30,544 nucleotides of DNA from an uncultured Bacillota bacterium (lineage in GTDB: Bacteria; Bacillota; Clostridia; Peptostreptococcales; Anaerovoracaceae). Below the pieces are notes generated by a model. That model saw only the letters and a program-made list of their open reading frames with translations. It was not told the DNA's origin and ran no database searches. The position numbers and the translations under genes are program-made. The stretch is taken from contig CAMJRV010000001.1 of the NCBI GenBank assembly GCA_946408315.1, forward strand, positions 1-30,544. Direction: 5' to 3'. This document shows positions 15,301 to 22,308 of the stretch, piece by piece (position 1 is the first letter of the stretch; each line of letters begins with the position of its first letter).

Positions 15301-15850
15301 AAGATACGCGGGTCAGATCAGAACGGAGCTCGGCAAACGGCTGGACCTCATCCGAAAGGACCGCTTTGCATTTTGTTTTATCACTGACTTTCCGATGTAT
15401 GAGATCAGCGAAGAGACGGGCAGGGTCGAATTTACCCACAACCCGTTTTCCATGCCCAAGGGTGAGATGGAGGCGCTGCTTGGGATGGATCCCCTTGAAA
15501 TCAAGGCATACCAGTACGATATCGTCTGCAACGGCGTGGAGCTTTCTTCCGGGGCGGTCCGGAACCACCGTCCCGACATCATGGTGAAGGCATTTGAAAT
15601 CGCAGGCTATACGGAGGAAGATGTCAAAAACAAATTTGGCGCCCTCTATCAGGCATTTCAGTATGGGGCGCCGCCTCACGCGGGTATGGCCCCCGGCGTC
15701 GACCGCATCGTCATGCTGCTGTCGGAGGAGGAGAGCATCCGCGAGGTCATTCCGTTCCCGCTGAACAGCAATGCTCAGAACACGATGCTCAACTGTCCCG
15801 GCGAGGTGGATGAGAAGCAATTGCGGGAGGTCCATGTGAAAATCAGATAG
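12368..15850 (+). CDS. gatB-aspS: GatB-AspRS fusion: amidotransferase subunit B joined to aspartyl-tRNA synthetase
   Basis: One uninterrupted frame of 1160 codons. Residues 1-476 are a full GatB: His12, the zinc Cys pairs C23/C25 and C38/C41, Glu125 in [22 protein letters not shown], and the tail domain ending [29 protein letters not shown]. Residues 477-580 are a charged linker containing a 10-residue repeat. Residues 585-1160 are an essentially complete bacterial AspRS: an OB-fold anticodon domain ([19 protein letters not shown]), [12 protein letters not shown], motif 2 [19 protein letters not shown], an inserted GAD domain and motif 3 GVDRIVMLL. His615 matches the His reported in non-discriminating AspRS, and the second marker position is Glu660 rather than Lys, consistent with charging tRNA(Asn) too. 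The fusion would tie Asp-tRNA(Asn) synthesis to amidation. A sequencing frameshift is not needed to explain it; both halves and the linker share one frame. Confidence 0.95.
   Translation: [1160 protein letters not shown]
13844..13927 (+). repeat. 30-bp tandem repeat in the GatB-AspRS linker
   Basis: Units start at 13844, 13874 and 13904 (the third partial, about 24 bp). Each begins CAGAAAACC and encodes QKT(G/R)E(A/E)D(R/W)..., giving 2.8 copies of a 10-residue charged repeat. Copies differ at few bases, so expansion looks recent. Confidence 0.85.
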
Positions 15851-16053
15851 AACGAGGCCAGGGGAAGATATTAGATTCCATTGGAGGATAGGGACGAAAA
15901 AATTCGGCGTTGTATAAAAATGACGCAAAATCACCAAAATAATTGTGATGAAATTTGAGATTTCCAGTTAAAATTTCGGAAAACCTGGGTTTTCTTGCTT
16001 AAATTCACGTAAGTATTGAAATTGCTTGATTTCTATTGCGTAATAAACGGCTG

Positions 16054-16059
16054 TATAAT
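16054..16059 (+). promoter_or_regulatory. possible -10 box before the DUF2148 gene
   Basis: A perfect TATAAT preceded by TG lies 43 bases before the ATG at 16103. No clear -35 is visible; TTTCTA 18 nt upstream is the nearest candidate. The rest of the gene-free stretch 15851-16102 shows no convincing terminator for the preceding operon. Confidence 0.45.
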
Positions 16060-16102
16060 ACAATAGAACGAACGTGACCATTTAATGGAAGGAGGATTTT
16101 TT

Positions 16103-16657
16103 ATGATTTATCATGGCTTTGACGCGGAAAAGAGGGCTGCGTTTTATGTGGCCGAACTGATGATGACGGCGGCGAGAACCGCGCCCAAAGGCTGCGGAGT
16201 CGATAATCTGGTGGCCATTATGATAGATGGAGAAGAGAAAGACAGACTGGCGGTACAGATGAGGAAAATCGCGGAGGAAACAGGCGAGGAGTTTCATGGA
16301 CGGGACGGCGGCAATGTGGACGCAAGCCATGTCGTTGTCATCATCGGCGTGAAGAACAGTCCTCTCGGACTTAGTCACTGCAGCTTCTGCGGATTTGAAA
16401 ACTGCGCCGCAACCCGAAAGGCAGGGGCAAACTGCGCCTTCAACGTGACCGACCTGGGAATCGCAGTCGGTTCCGCCGTATCTGTGGCGTCAAACCACCG
16501 GTTCGACAACCGCGTCATGTTTTCCGTCGGAAAAGCGGCGATTGAACTTGGGTACCTTCCGGAGAACGTAAGAGTCGCATACGGGATTCCGCTTTCCTCT
16601 TCGGGAAAGAGCATCTTCTTCGACCGGAGTCCGGGAAGTGTGCTGCTGGACGTTTAG
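16103..16657 (+). CDS. DUF2148 ferredoxin-like domain protein (COG4739 type)
   Basis: This 184-residue protein has unknown function. A Cys cluster at 93, 96, 101 and 111 (SHCSFCGFENCAATRKAGANC) and Cys31 suggest an iron-sulfur site, and the conserved follow-on DLGIAVGSAVSVASNHRFDNRVMFSVGKAAIELGYL is the DUF2148 signature. No membrane segment or signal peptide is seen. The start is the ATG at 16103 with GGAAGGAGGA 6 bases upstream, not the in-frame ATG at 16085, which precedes the ribosome site. An aminotransferase gene follows after 36 bases on the same strand and may be co-transcribed, but the pairing gives no firm clue to the role. Confidence 0.85.
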   Translation: MIYHGFDAEKRAAFYVAELMMTAARTAPKGCGVDNLVAIMIDGEEKDRLAVQMRKIAEETGEEFHGRDGGNVDASHVVVIIGVKNSPLGLSHCSFCGFENCAATRKAGANCAFNVTDLGIAVGSAVSVASNHRFDNRVMFSVGKAAIELGYLPENVRVAYGIPLSSSGKSIFFDRSPGSVLLDV

Positions 16658-16693
16658 GCCTAACCATCGATTGAGAAAGAAAAGGAAGACAAT

Positions 16694-17884
16694 ATGAAAC
16701 AATTATCGTATAAAATGCAGGACATGAAAGCCTCTTCGGTCCGAAAGCTGACGAAGTATGCAGACGACGCCGAGAAAAAGGGGAAAAAAATATACCGCCT
16801 CAACATCGGGCAGCCCGATCTGAAGGTACCGATGGAATATTACGACCATATCCGCGCTTTTCAGGAGCCAACGGTGGAATATATGCCGTCTCAGGGAGCT
16901 CCCGAGCTTCTGGAAGCGGTGGAAACCTATTACCGGAGCATCGGAATCGATGTGGACAGGCAGCACATCTATATCACCACAGGGGGGACCGAAGCGGTCA
17001 TGTTCATCCTGCTTGCCCTGACCAATCCGGGCGATGAGATTTTGATCTTCGAGCCTTATTATTCCAACTACAACACCTTTTTTACAATAACAGGGGCCCG
17101 GCCGGTGGCTGTGACCACCCGTGCGGAGAATGGCTTTCATCTGGACAGAGCCGCCATTGAAGCAAAGATTACCGACAAGACAAAGGCCATCTTCGTAACC
17201 AATCCGGGAAATCCCACGGGTACGGCTTTTACTGAGGAAGAGGTCCGCATGATCGCCGATGTGGCGAAAGCGCACGATCTGTATATCGTCAGCGACGAGG
17301 TCTACCGGGAAATGGTCTTCGACGGCCGCAAGTTTACGAGCTTCGGCTATCTGGAAGACGTCCGGGACAGACTGGTCATCATCGACAGCGTATCCAAACG
17401 GTACAGCGCCTGCGGCGCGAGGATCGGCGTGCTGATCTCCCAGAACGACGAGATTCTTGCTTTGATTTCAAAGCTTTGTCAGGGAAGGCTGGCCGTTTCC
17501 ACCCTCGAGCAGTATGCGGCCGTGGGCCTGTATTCCACAGGGATGCGGGTCATCCATGAGATCCGGGACGAATTTGAGCGGCGCAGAGACGTGGTCTATG
17601 AGAGCCTGCAAAAGATTCCCGGCGTGTTCTGTCAAAAACCGGAAGGCGCGTTTTATCTGATGTGTAAGCTTCCGGTGGAGGATACGAACGATTTCCTGAT
17701 CTGGATGCTGCAGGAGTTCAACGATGAGGGAGAAACCGTGATGGCAGCTCCCGCAGACGGTTTCTATGCGACAGAAGGGCTGGGGAAGGATGAAATCCGA
17801 ATTGCCTATGTCCTGGAGCCGGAGAAATTGAGACGGGCTGTCGAGATCCTCGGAAAGGGCCTTGCGGCGTATAACAGCCGATAA
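16694..17884 (+). CDS. class I/II pyridoxal-phosphate aminotransferase (aspartate aminotransferase-like)
   Basis: This 396-residue fold-type I aminotransferase carries the PLP lysine at Lys235 (DSVSKRYSACGARIG). Supporting residues are TNPGNPTG (169-176), DEVY (201-204) and the substrate-carboxylate Arg in ARIG (243). Transamination between an amino acid and 2-oxoglutarate is expected. An aspartate aminotransferase would fit the aspartate-using operon just upstream and the glutamate genes in the window, but the substrate cannot be fixed from sequence; aromatic or alanine aminotransferases of the same subfamily look similar. The ATG at 16694 has AGGAAG upstream. A bidirectional terminator follows the stop. 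Confidence 0.88.
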   Translation: MKQLSYKMQDMKASSVRKLTKYADDAEKKGKKIYRLNIGQPDLKVPMEYYDHIRAFQEPTVEYMPSQGAPELLEAVETYYRSIGIDVDRQHIYITTGGTEAVMFILLALTNPGDEILIFEPYYSNYNTFFTITGARPVAVTTRAENGFHLDRAAIEAKITDKTKAIFVTNPGNPTGTAFTEEEVRMIADVAKAHDLYIVSDEVYREMVFDGRKFTSFGYLEDVRDRLVIIDSVSKRYSACGARIGVLISQNDEILALISKLCQGRLAVSTLEQYAAVGLYSTGMRVIHEIRDEFERRRDVVYESLQKIPGVFCQKPEGAFYLMCKLPVEDTNDFLIWMLQEFNDEGETVMAAPADGFYATEGLGKDEIRIAYVLEPEKLRRAVEILGKGLAAYNSR

Positions 17885-17897
17885 AAGATCAAATGAA

Positions 17898-17945
17898 AAA
17901 GGCTGCAGCAAATTTCGTTTTGCCGCAGCCTTTGTTATTTTTTGT
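17898..17945. terminator. bidirectional terminator between the aminotransferase and mreB
   Basis: AAAGGCTGC-A-GCAAA pairs with TTTTGC-C-GCAGCCTTT around a short loop. The plus strand continues TTTGTTATTTTTT and the minus strand runs out in TTTTTC. It serves both converging genes; the mreB stop codon lies on its right edge. Confidence 0.9.
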
Positions 17946-18945
17946 TGACGGAATTTCTGCCCAGAATATGGGTGGCGCTCAGAGCTTTTCCTGTTCCGAT
18001 CGCCACACAGGATTTCGGATCTTCCGCGATGGTCACTCTTATGCCGGTATGATTCTCGATCCTCTTATCGATGTCGTGGAGGAGGGCGCCGCCGCCGTTT
18101 ATGACGATGCCCGTGATACCGATATCGGCCGACAGCTCAGGAGGCGTCTGCTCCAACACCTCGTGAATGGCCCCGCAGATAATCTGCAAGGACTCTTCCA
18201 ATGCTTCCAGCATTTCGTCCGACGTAATTTTGATCCGATTGGGCAAGCCGGTCACAAGATCTCTTCCGCTGCATTCCTTCACCTCCGGCTCTTCCCTCCG
18301 GCAGGCGCAGCCGATGGCCAATTTGATCTCTTCCGCGGTACGCTCTCCGATAGAAAGGTTGTATTCCTTTCGGATGTATCGGATGATTGCCTCGTCAAAA
18401 TCATCTCCGGCGGTCTTCAGCAGTTTGCTTGCCACGATCCCGCCGAGGGCGATGACTGCCACGTCGGTGGTCCCGCCGCCGATATCGACGACCATTACCC
18501 CGTCGGGCTTCGTAATGTCGATCCCCGCTCCGATGGCGGCAGCGATGGGCTCTTCTATCAGGTATACGGCCTTGCCGCCTGCCTGGGTGGCCGCTTCCAC
18601 GATGGCTCGCTTTTCCACTTCGGTGATCCCGCTCGGAACGCTGATCACGATCTTTGATTTGGAGAATTTCTTACCGCCGCAGGCTTTCCGGATAAAATAT
18701 TTCAGCATCCTCTCCGTAATGCTGTAATTGGAGATCACACCGTCCTTTAACGGTTTGATGGCGATGATATTGCCTGGCGTTCTGCCGATCATCTGCTTCG
18801 CTTCTTCGCCGACAGCGATGATTTCATCCGTATCCGTGTTGATCGCTACTACGGAAGGCTCGTCGATCACTACGCCTTTACCTTTTAAATAAACCAGAAC
18901 ATTTGCCGTTCCGAGGTCAATTCCTATTTCATTCGTAAATACCAA
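17935..18945 (-). CDS. mreB: rod shape-determining actin homologue MreB (or Mbl paralogue)
   Basis: This 336-residue protein is standard for MreB, the actin-like ATPase that forms membrane-bound filaments and guides cell-wall synthesis. The nucleotide-binding motifs are intact: phosphate-1 EIGIDLGTANVLVYLKGKG, phosphate-2 VMVVDIGGGTTDVAVIALGG, and the adenosine motif GIVINGGGALLHDIDKRI. PSGITEVEKRAI and YLIEEPIAAAIGAG are also typical. The ATG at 18945 has AAAGGAGG upstream. No mreC or mreD follows; the gene stands alone between a bidirectional terminator and an intergenic stretch of 199 bases. It could therefore be an Mbl/MreBH-type paralogue, which sequence reading cannot separate. Stand-alone position suggests independent expression. 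Confidence 0.93.
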   Translation of the reverse strand: MVFTNEIGIDLGTANVLVYLKGKGVVIDEPSVVAINTDTDEIIAVGEEAKQMIGRTPGNIIAIKPLKDGVISNYSITERMLKYFIRKACGGKKFSKSKIVISVPSGITEVEKRAIVEAATQAGGKAVYLIEEPIAAAIGAGIDITKPDGVMVVDIGGGTTDVAVIALGGIVASKLLKTAGDDFDEAIIRYIRKEYNLSIGERTAEEIKLAIGCACRREEPEVKECSGRDLVTGLPNRIKITSDEMLEALEESLQIICGAIHEVLEQTPPELSADIGITGIVINGGGALLHDIDKRIENHTGIRVTIAEDPKSCVAIGTGKALSATHILGRNSVNKK

Positions 18946-19144
18946 TTGCTTACCTCCTTTTCTAATATTCTATCACGGACAAGGGATATTTTCAGAACCA
19001 ATATTATCCACCGGGCCGGACAGACAGGATTGCAGAGCCGCGCAGGAGAAAGGCATCTCCGTTTCCGATAAAAATAAGAATGGCTATTCTGGGCAATATA
19101 TGCTACCTTACAATTAAGTCATTTGACATCAAAGGAGATAGTTT

Positions 19145-20587
19145 ATGAAAGCAAGACGCCGTACAGGCAGCAAAAGGAGAACCATGATTACGATCCTCAT
19201 CATCTTGATTCTGGCCGTTCCGCTCTGCTTCGGATGGAGCACTAAGGCTCCGGAGGGAACCTCCTGGGCCAGTCCGTCCTCCACTGTTTCGGATCTTCGT
19301 CTGCTGTACGATCTCACCTATCTGAAGGATGGCGCTCTGGTCCACGACCAGACGATCCTCGACGAGCAGATCAGGATGATCGGCGCGGCGGAGGACTTTA
19401 TCCTCGCCGATATTTTTTTGTATAACGATTACTATAACACGGAGAAGTACGACTTTCCCAAATCGACCCAAAGGCTGACCGACGCCCTGATCGCGCAGAA
19501 GCGGAAACATCCCGGGCTGAGCGCGTATCTTATCACGGACGAGATCAACAACAGCTACGGCGCTTCTCTGAACAGACAATTCAAACAGCTTGAAGAAAAC
19601 GGGATCAAGGTCGTCGTGACGGACCTGGGAAAGGTGCGGGATTCCAATCCGCTCTATGCCGGATATTTCAAAACATATATCAGACACTTCGGCGTCGGAG
19701 ACGGAGGCTGGCTGAAGAACCCCTTTGGAGATAACGGGACCAAGGTCGGCATCCGCAATTATTTAAGACTGCTGAACTTCAAGGCAAATCACAGAAAGGT
19801 GCTCATCACCGACCAGGGCGCCTTCGTCAGCTCCGCCAACCCCCATGACGGCAGCTCATACCATTCCAATATCGCGTTTCAGTTCAGCGGAGAAGCGGTA
19901 ACCTATCTGCTGGAAGCGGAAAAAGCGGTAGCAGCGTTTTCGGGAACGGAAATCGGGGATGTGGAATACCGGCGGTCGCCTGGTGCGGTCCGCCCCGATA
20001 CTCAGGTTCAGGTGCTGACGGAGGATAAAATAAAGGACGGAATACTGGAAAATATCAAAAGCGCGGAGAAAGGTGACAGGGTCGACCTGGGCATGTTCTA
20101 TCTGGCTCACCGGCAAATCATCGGCGAACTCATCCGGGCTGCGGACCGTGGTGTCGCGGTCAGAATCGTTCTGGACCCCAATAAGGATGCCTTCGGCTTT
20201 GAAAAAAACGGTATCCCCAACCGGCAGGCAGCGGCTGAACTGGTAGAAAAATCGGACGGGAAAATCCAGGTGCGATGGTACCTGACTCACGGGGAGCAAT
20301 TTCACACGAAGGTCATTGCGTTTTATAAAAAGGATGTAGTAGTATTAATAGGAGGATCGGCAAACTATACGAGAAGAAACCTCGATAATTACAATCTGGA
20401 GGCCGATCTGATGGTGACGGTCAAAGCGGATGATCCGGTCGCGGCGGGGTTTTCGGATTACTTTGACCGGATCTGGGAAAACAGGGACGGTACATACACG
20501 GCAGACCTGTCCGAATATGCGGACGACAGCCTGTGGAAAACGGCGATTTATCGGTTCCAGGAAAAGACGGGTCTCAGTACATTTTAA
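19145..20587 (+). CDS. membrane-anchored phospholipase D-like (HKD) protein
   Basis: This 480-residue protein has a basic N-terminus and one hydrophobic segment (about 14-31), so it is probably anchored with the catalytic part outside the cytoplasm. Two HKD half-sites are present. The first is complete (NHRKVLITDQGAFVSSANPHD; His216, Lys218, Asp223). The second has His387 and Lys389 (FHTKVIAFY) with the following GGSANYTRRN, but Tyr394 stands where Asp is usual. The catalytic His and Lys of both halves remain, so phosphodiesterase or phosphatidyltransferase activity is still possible. Cardiolipin synthase is a less likely reading because the usual two N-terminal membrane helices are absent. 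The ATG at 19145 has AAAGGAG upstream. No substrate is indicated by the neighbours. Confidence 0.85.
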   Translation: MKARRRTGSKRRTMITILIILILAVPLCFGWSTKAPEGTSWASPSSTVSDLRLLYDLTYLKDGALVHDQTILDEQIRMIGAAEDFILADIFLYNDYYNTEKYDFPKSTQRLTDALIAQKRKHPGLSAYLITDEINNSYGASLNRQFKQLEENGIKVVVTDLGKVRDSNPLYAGYFKTYIRHFGVGDGGWLKNPFGDNGTKVGIRNYLRLLNFKANHRKVLITDQGAFVSSANPHDGSSYHSNIAFQFSGEAVTYLLEAEKAVAAFSGTEIGDVEYRRSPGAVRPDTQVQVLTEDKIKDGILENIKSAEKGDRVDLGMFYLAHRQIIGELIRAADRGVAVRIVLDPNKDAFGFEKNGIPNRQAAAELVEKSDGKIQVRWYLTHGEQFHTKVIAFYKKDVVVLIGGSANYTRRNLDNYNLEADLMVTVKADDPVAAGFSDYFDRIWENRDGTYTADLSEYADDSLWKTAIYRFQEKTGLSTF

Positions 20588-20637
20588 AGGGTGGCCCCGG
20601 TATGTTTTAAATGCGGAATGAGCGATAGGAGCGGCGG

Positions 20638-22050
20638 ATGAGAACGGTTGGAAGACGAAAACTGAAAAAGTGCAATCAGGGCGAGCTCGTCAGAGAGCTC
20701 GATGCAATTTTGGAAGCCATCCACGACGATATTTTGATCACGGACGGACAGGGAAAGATCCTGAAGGTGAGCAAGAGCTTTGAGAAAGTCTATGGGATCG
20801 GCGAGGAATATATCCTGGGAAAGACCGTGTTTGAAATGGAAAAGGAAGGGATCTTCCGGCCTTCTGTCATTGCCCGGGTACTTCAATCCAATCAAAAGGT
20901 CACCATGAGACAGAAAAATAATCAGGGCAGAGATTTCGTGGTGACGGCGACGCCGATTAAAGATGAAGCGGGGGAAATCATAAAAGTCGTCAGCTTTACA
21001 AGGGATTTGACGGATTATCTGAATCTCCAGGAACAGTATTCCCAATTGGAGAGCATCGTTGAAAAATATTCTGCCGAGATCGCGGAGCTCAGGAGCAAAA
21101 TCGCTTCCGTCGACGGAGTCGTCGGGAATTCGGAGAAGATCAGGGCGATTATCAAGGCGATCAATAAAATAGCGAAGTTTGATGCAAACATTTTGTTTTT
21201 AGGACCTTCCGGTGTTGGAAAGACGATGTTCTCAAGAATCGTACACGCCAAAAGCAGCCGGAGTGCGGGCCCCTTTATCGAGATCAATTGCGCCGCGATT
21301 CCCCATAACCTTCTGGAGTCGGAGCTTTTCGGCTATGAAAAGGGCTCTTTTACCGGAGCGGGGTTGTCGGGCAAGATCGGATTGATCGAGCTTGCCCAGG
21401 GAGGAACCTTGATGCTGGATGAAATCTCGGAACTGCCTCTCAACCTGCAGGCCAAACTTTTAAAGGTGATTCAGGACAAAACGATAACCCGGGTGGGGGG
21501 AACGAGGGAAATCAAAGTCGATTTCCGCTTGATCGCCGCATCGAACCGGAATATGGAGGAATTGATCCTGCAGGAAAAATTCCGGCAAGATCTGTATTAC
21601 CGGTTAAATGTGGTCACGATCCATATTCCTCCGCTGGAAAGCAGAAAAGAGGATATCATTCCGCTCACCGCCTATTTCCTCGATAAATTCAATAGGAAGT
21701 ACCAATTTCATAAGACGCTTCATCCTCAGACGATGAACCTTTTACTGCGATATCACTGGCCCGGCAATGTAAGGGAGCTGGAAAATGTTCTGGAGTGCGC
21801 GGTCATCACTTCCGAGGAGGATGTCATTCTCCGGACGGCTCTTCCGGACGGCATTTCAAACCCTTCCGCCCGGGGCGGCCTGGACCGGCAGTGGAACAGC
21901 CTGACGGAAGCGGTGGAAGAATATGAAGGTATGATCATCCGGGAGACGTTTCAGCTTCACAATACGACGGTCGGACTGGCGAAAGCGCTGCAGATCAGCC
22001 AGCCTACGGCAGTACGAAAAATCAAAAAATATATCGGCAAGGATTTGTGA
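20638..22050 (+). CDS. sigma-54-dependent transcriptional activator (PAS-AAA+-HTH)
   Basis: This 470-residue enhancer-binding protein has an N-terminal PAS sensor (about 17-125), a coiled-coil linker (about 126-158) and an AAA+ sigma-54 interaction domain (about 160-390). The latter has Walker A GPSGVGKT (189-196), the sigma-54 contact loop GSFTGA (236-241; the usual GAFTGA with Ala replaced by Ser), Walker B GGTLMLDEI (255-263) and the sensor/arginine-finger region FRQDLYYRLNV. A C-terminal HTH lies near 440-468 (TVGLAKALQISQPTAVRKIKKYI), of the TyrR-like rather than Fis type. The ATG at 20638 has AGGAG 6 bases upstream. Downstream lie three matching palindromes, a -24/-12 promoter and the genes for a BCCT transporter and a ureohydrolase, its probable targets. 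The PAS ligand is unknown. Confidence 0.93.
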   Translation: MRTVGRRKLKKCNQGELVRELDAILEAIHDDILITDGQGKILKVSKSFEKVYGIGEEYILGKTVFEMEKEGIFRPSVIARVLQSNQKVTMRQKNNQGRDFVVTATPIKDEAGEIIKVVSFTRDLTDYLNLQEQYSQLESIVEKYSAEIAELRSKIASVDGVVGNSEKIRAIIKAINKIAKFDANILFLGPSGVGKTMFSRIVHAKSSRSAGPFIEINCAAIPHNLLESELFGYEKGSFTGAGLSGKIGLIELAQGGTLMLDEISELPLNLQAKLLKVIQDKTITRVGGTREIKVDFRLIAASNRNMEELILQEKFRQDLYYRLNVVTIHIPPLESRKEDIIPLTAYFLDKFNRKYQFHKTLHPQTMNLLLRYHWPGNVRELENVLECAVITSEEDVILRTALPDGISNPSARGGLDRQWNSLTEAVEEYEGMIIRETFQLHNTTVGLAKALQISQPTAVRKIKKYIGKDL

Positions 22051-22066
22051 AAATAATAGCAATATA

Positions 22067-22082
22067 TATTCGAATTTGAATA
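22067..22082. promoter_or_regulatory. upstream activator site 1 (TATTC-N6-GAATA)
   Basis: TATTC-GAATTT-GAATA, inside a longer perfect inverted repeat with 11-bp arms (22061-22088). Centre about 160 bases before the -24/-12 promoter, a normal enhancer distance. Confidence 0.75.
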
Positions 22083-22084
22083 TA

Positions 22085-22100
22085 TATTCAAGAATGAATA
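22085..22100. promoter_or_regulatory. upstream activator site 2 (TATTC-N6-GAATA)
   Basis: TATTC-AAGAAT-GAATA: identical half-sites and spacing to site 1, starting 18 bases after it, which may allow cooperative binding. Confidence 0.7.
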
Positions 22101-22112
22101 ACGCAGCTTTAT

Positions 22113-22151
22113 CCGAGATAAGGCATCAGAATCAAGGGTATGCCGAGATAA
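22113..22151 (+). repeat. short direct repeat CCGAGATAA in the sigma-54 control region
   Basis: CCGAGATAA occurs at 22113-22121 and 22143-22151, 30 bases apart; GGCAT and ATGCC between them could form a small hairpin. Significance unknown. Confidence 0.4.
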
Positions 22152-22153
22152 TT

Positions 22154-22196
22154 CGCCCGTCGACTATTCGAACTTGAATAGTTGACGGGCGTTTCT
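22154..22196 (+). terminator. long hairpin after the activator gene, containing activator site 3
   Basis: CGCCCGTC-G-ACTATTC pairs with GAATAGT-T-GACGGGCG (16 pairs, one G-U) around GAACTT, followed by the weak T run TTTCT. It can act as the activator gene's terminator, 103 bases past its stop. Its loop-proximal part is also a protein-binding type palindrome. Confidence 0.6.
22165..22180. promoter_or_regulatory. upstream activator site 3 (TATTC-N6-GAATA)
   Basis: TATTC-GAACTT-GAATA differs from site 1 in one centre base. It ends about 50 bases before the -24 element and lies in the centre of the hairpin at 22154-22191. Confidence 0.75.
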
Positions 22197-22230
22197 ATGA
22201 CAAAAGGATGGCAAAATCCACGTTTTACGT

Positions 22231-22247
22231 TTGGCATGGGATTTGCT
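22231..22247 (+). promoter_or_regulatory. sigma-54 (-24/-12) promoter of the BCCT transporter gene
   Basis: TTGGCATGGGATTTGCT matches the consensus TTGGCAC-N5-TTGC with one change. The invariant GG (22233-22234) and GC (22245-22246) are separated by exactly 10 bases. It lies 62 bases before the transporter ATG. Confidence 0.88.
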
Positions 22248-22308
22248 CTAAGAAACGATATCAACCGAAATTATTTTTAATGGTAAATTGTGAAAAGGAG
22301 GATCTCTT

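Noticed and set aside
15930..15949. ATCAC...GTGAT hairpin after gatB-aspS as a terminator
   Set aside because: Only 5 pairs with a 10-nt AT-rich loop and no T run; the operon's end remains unassigned.
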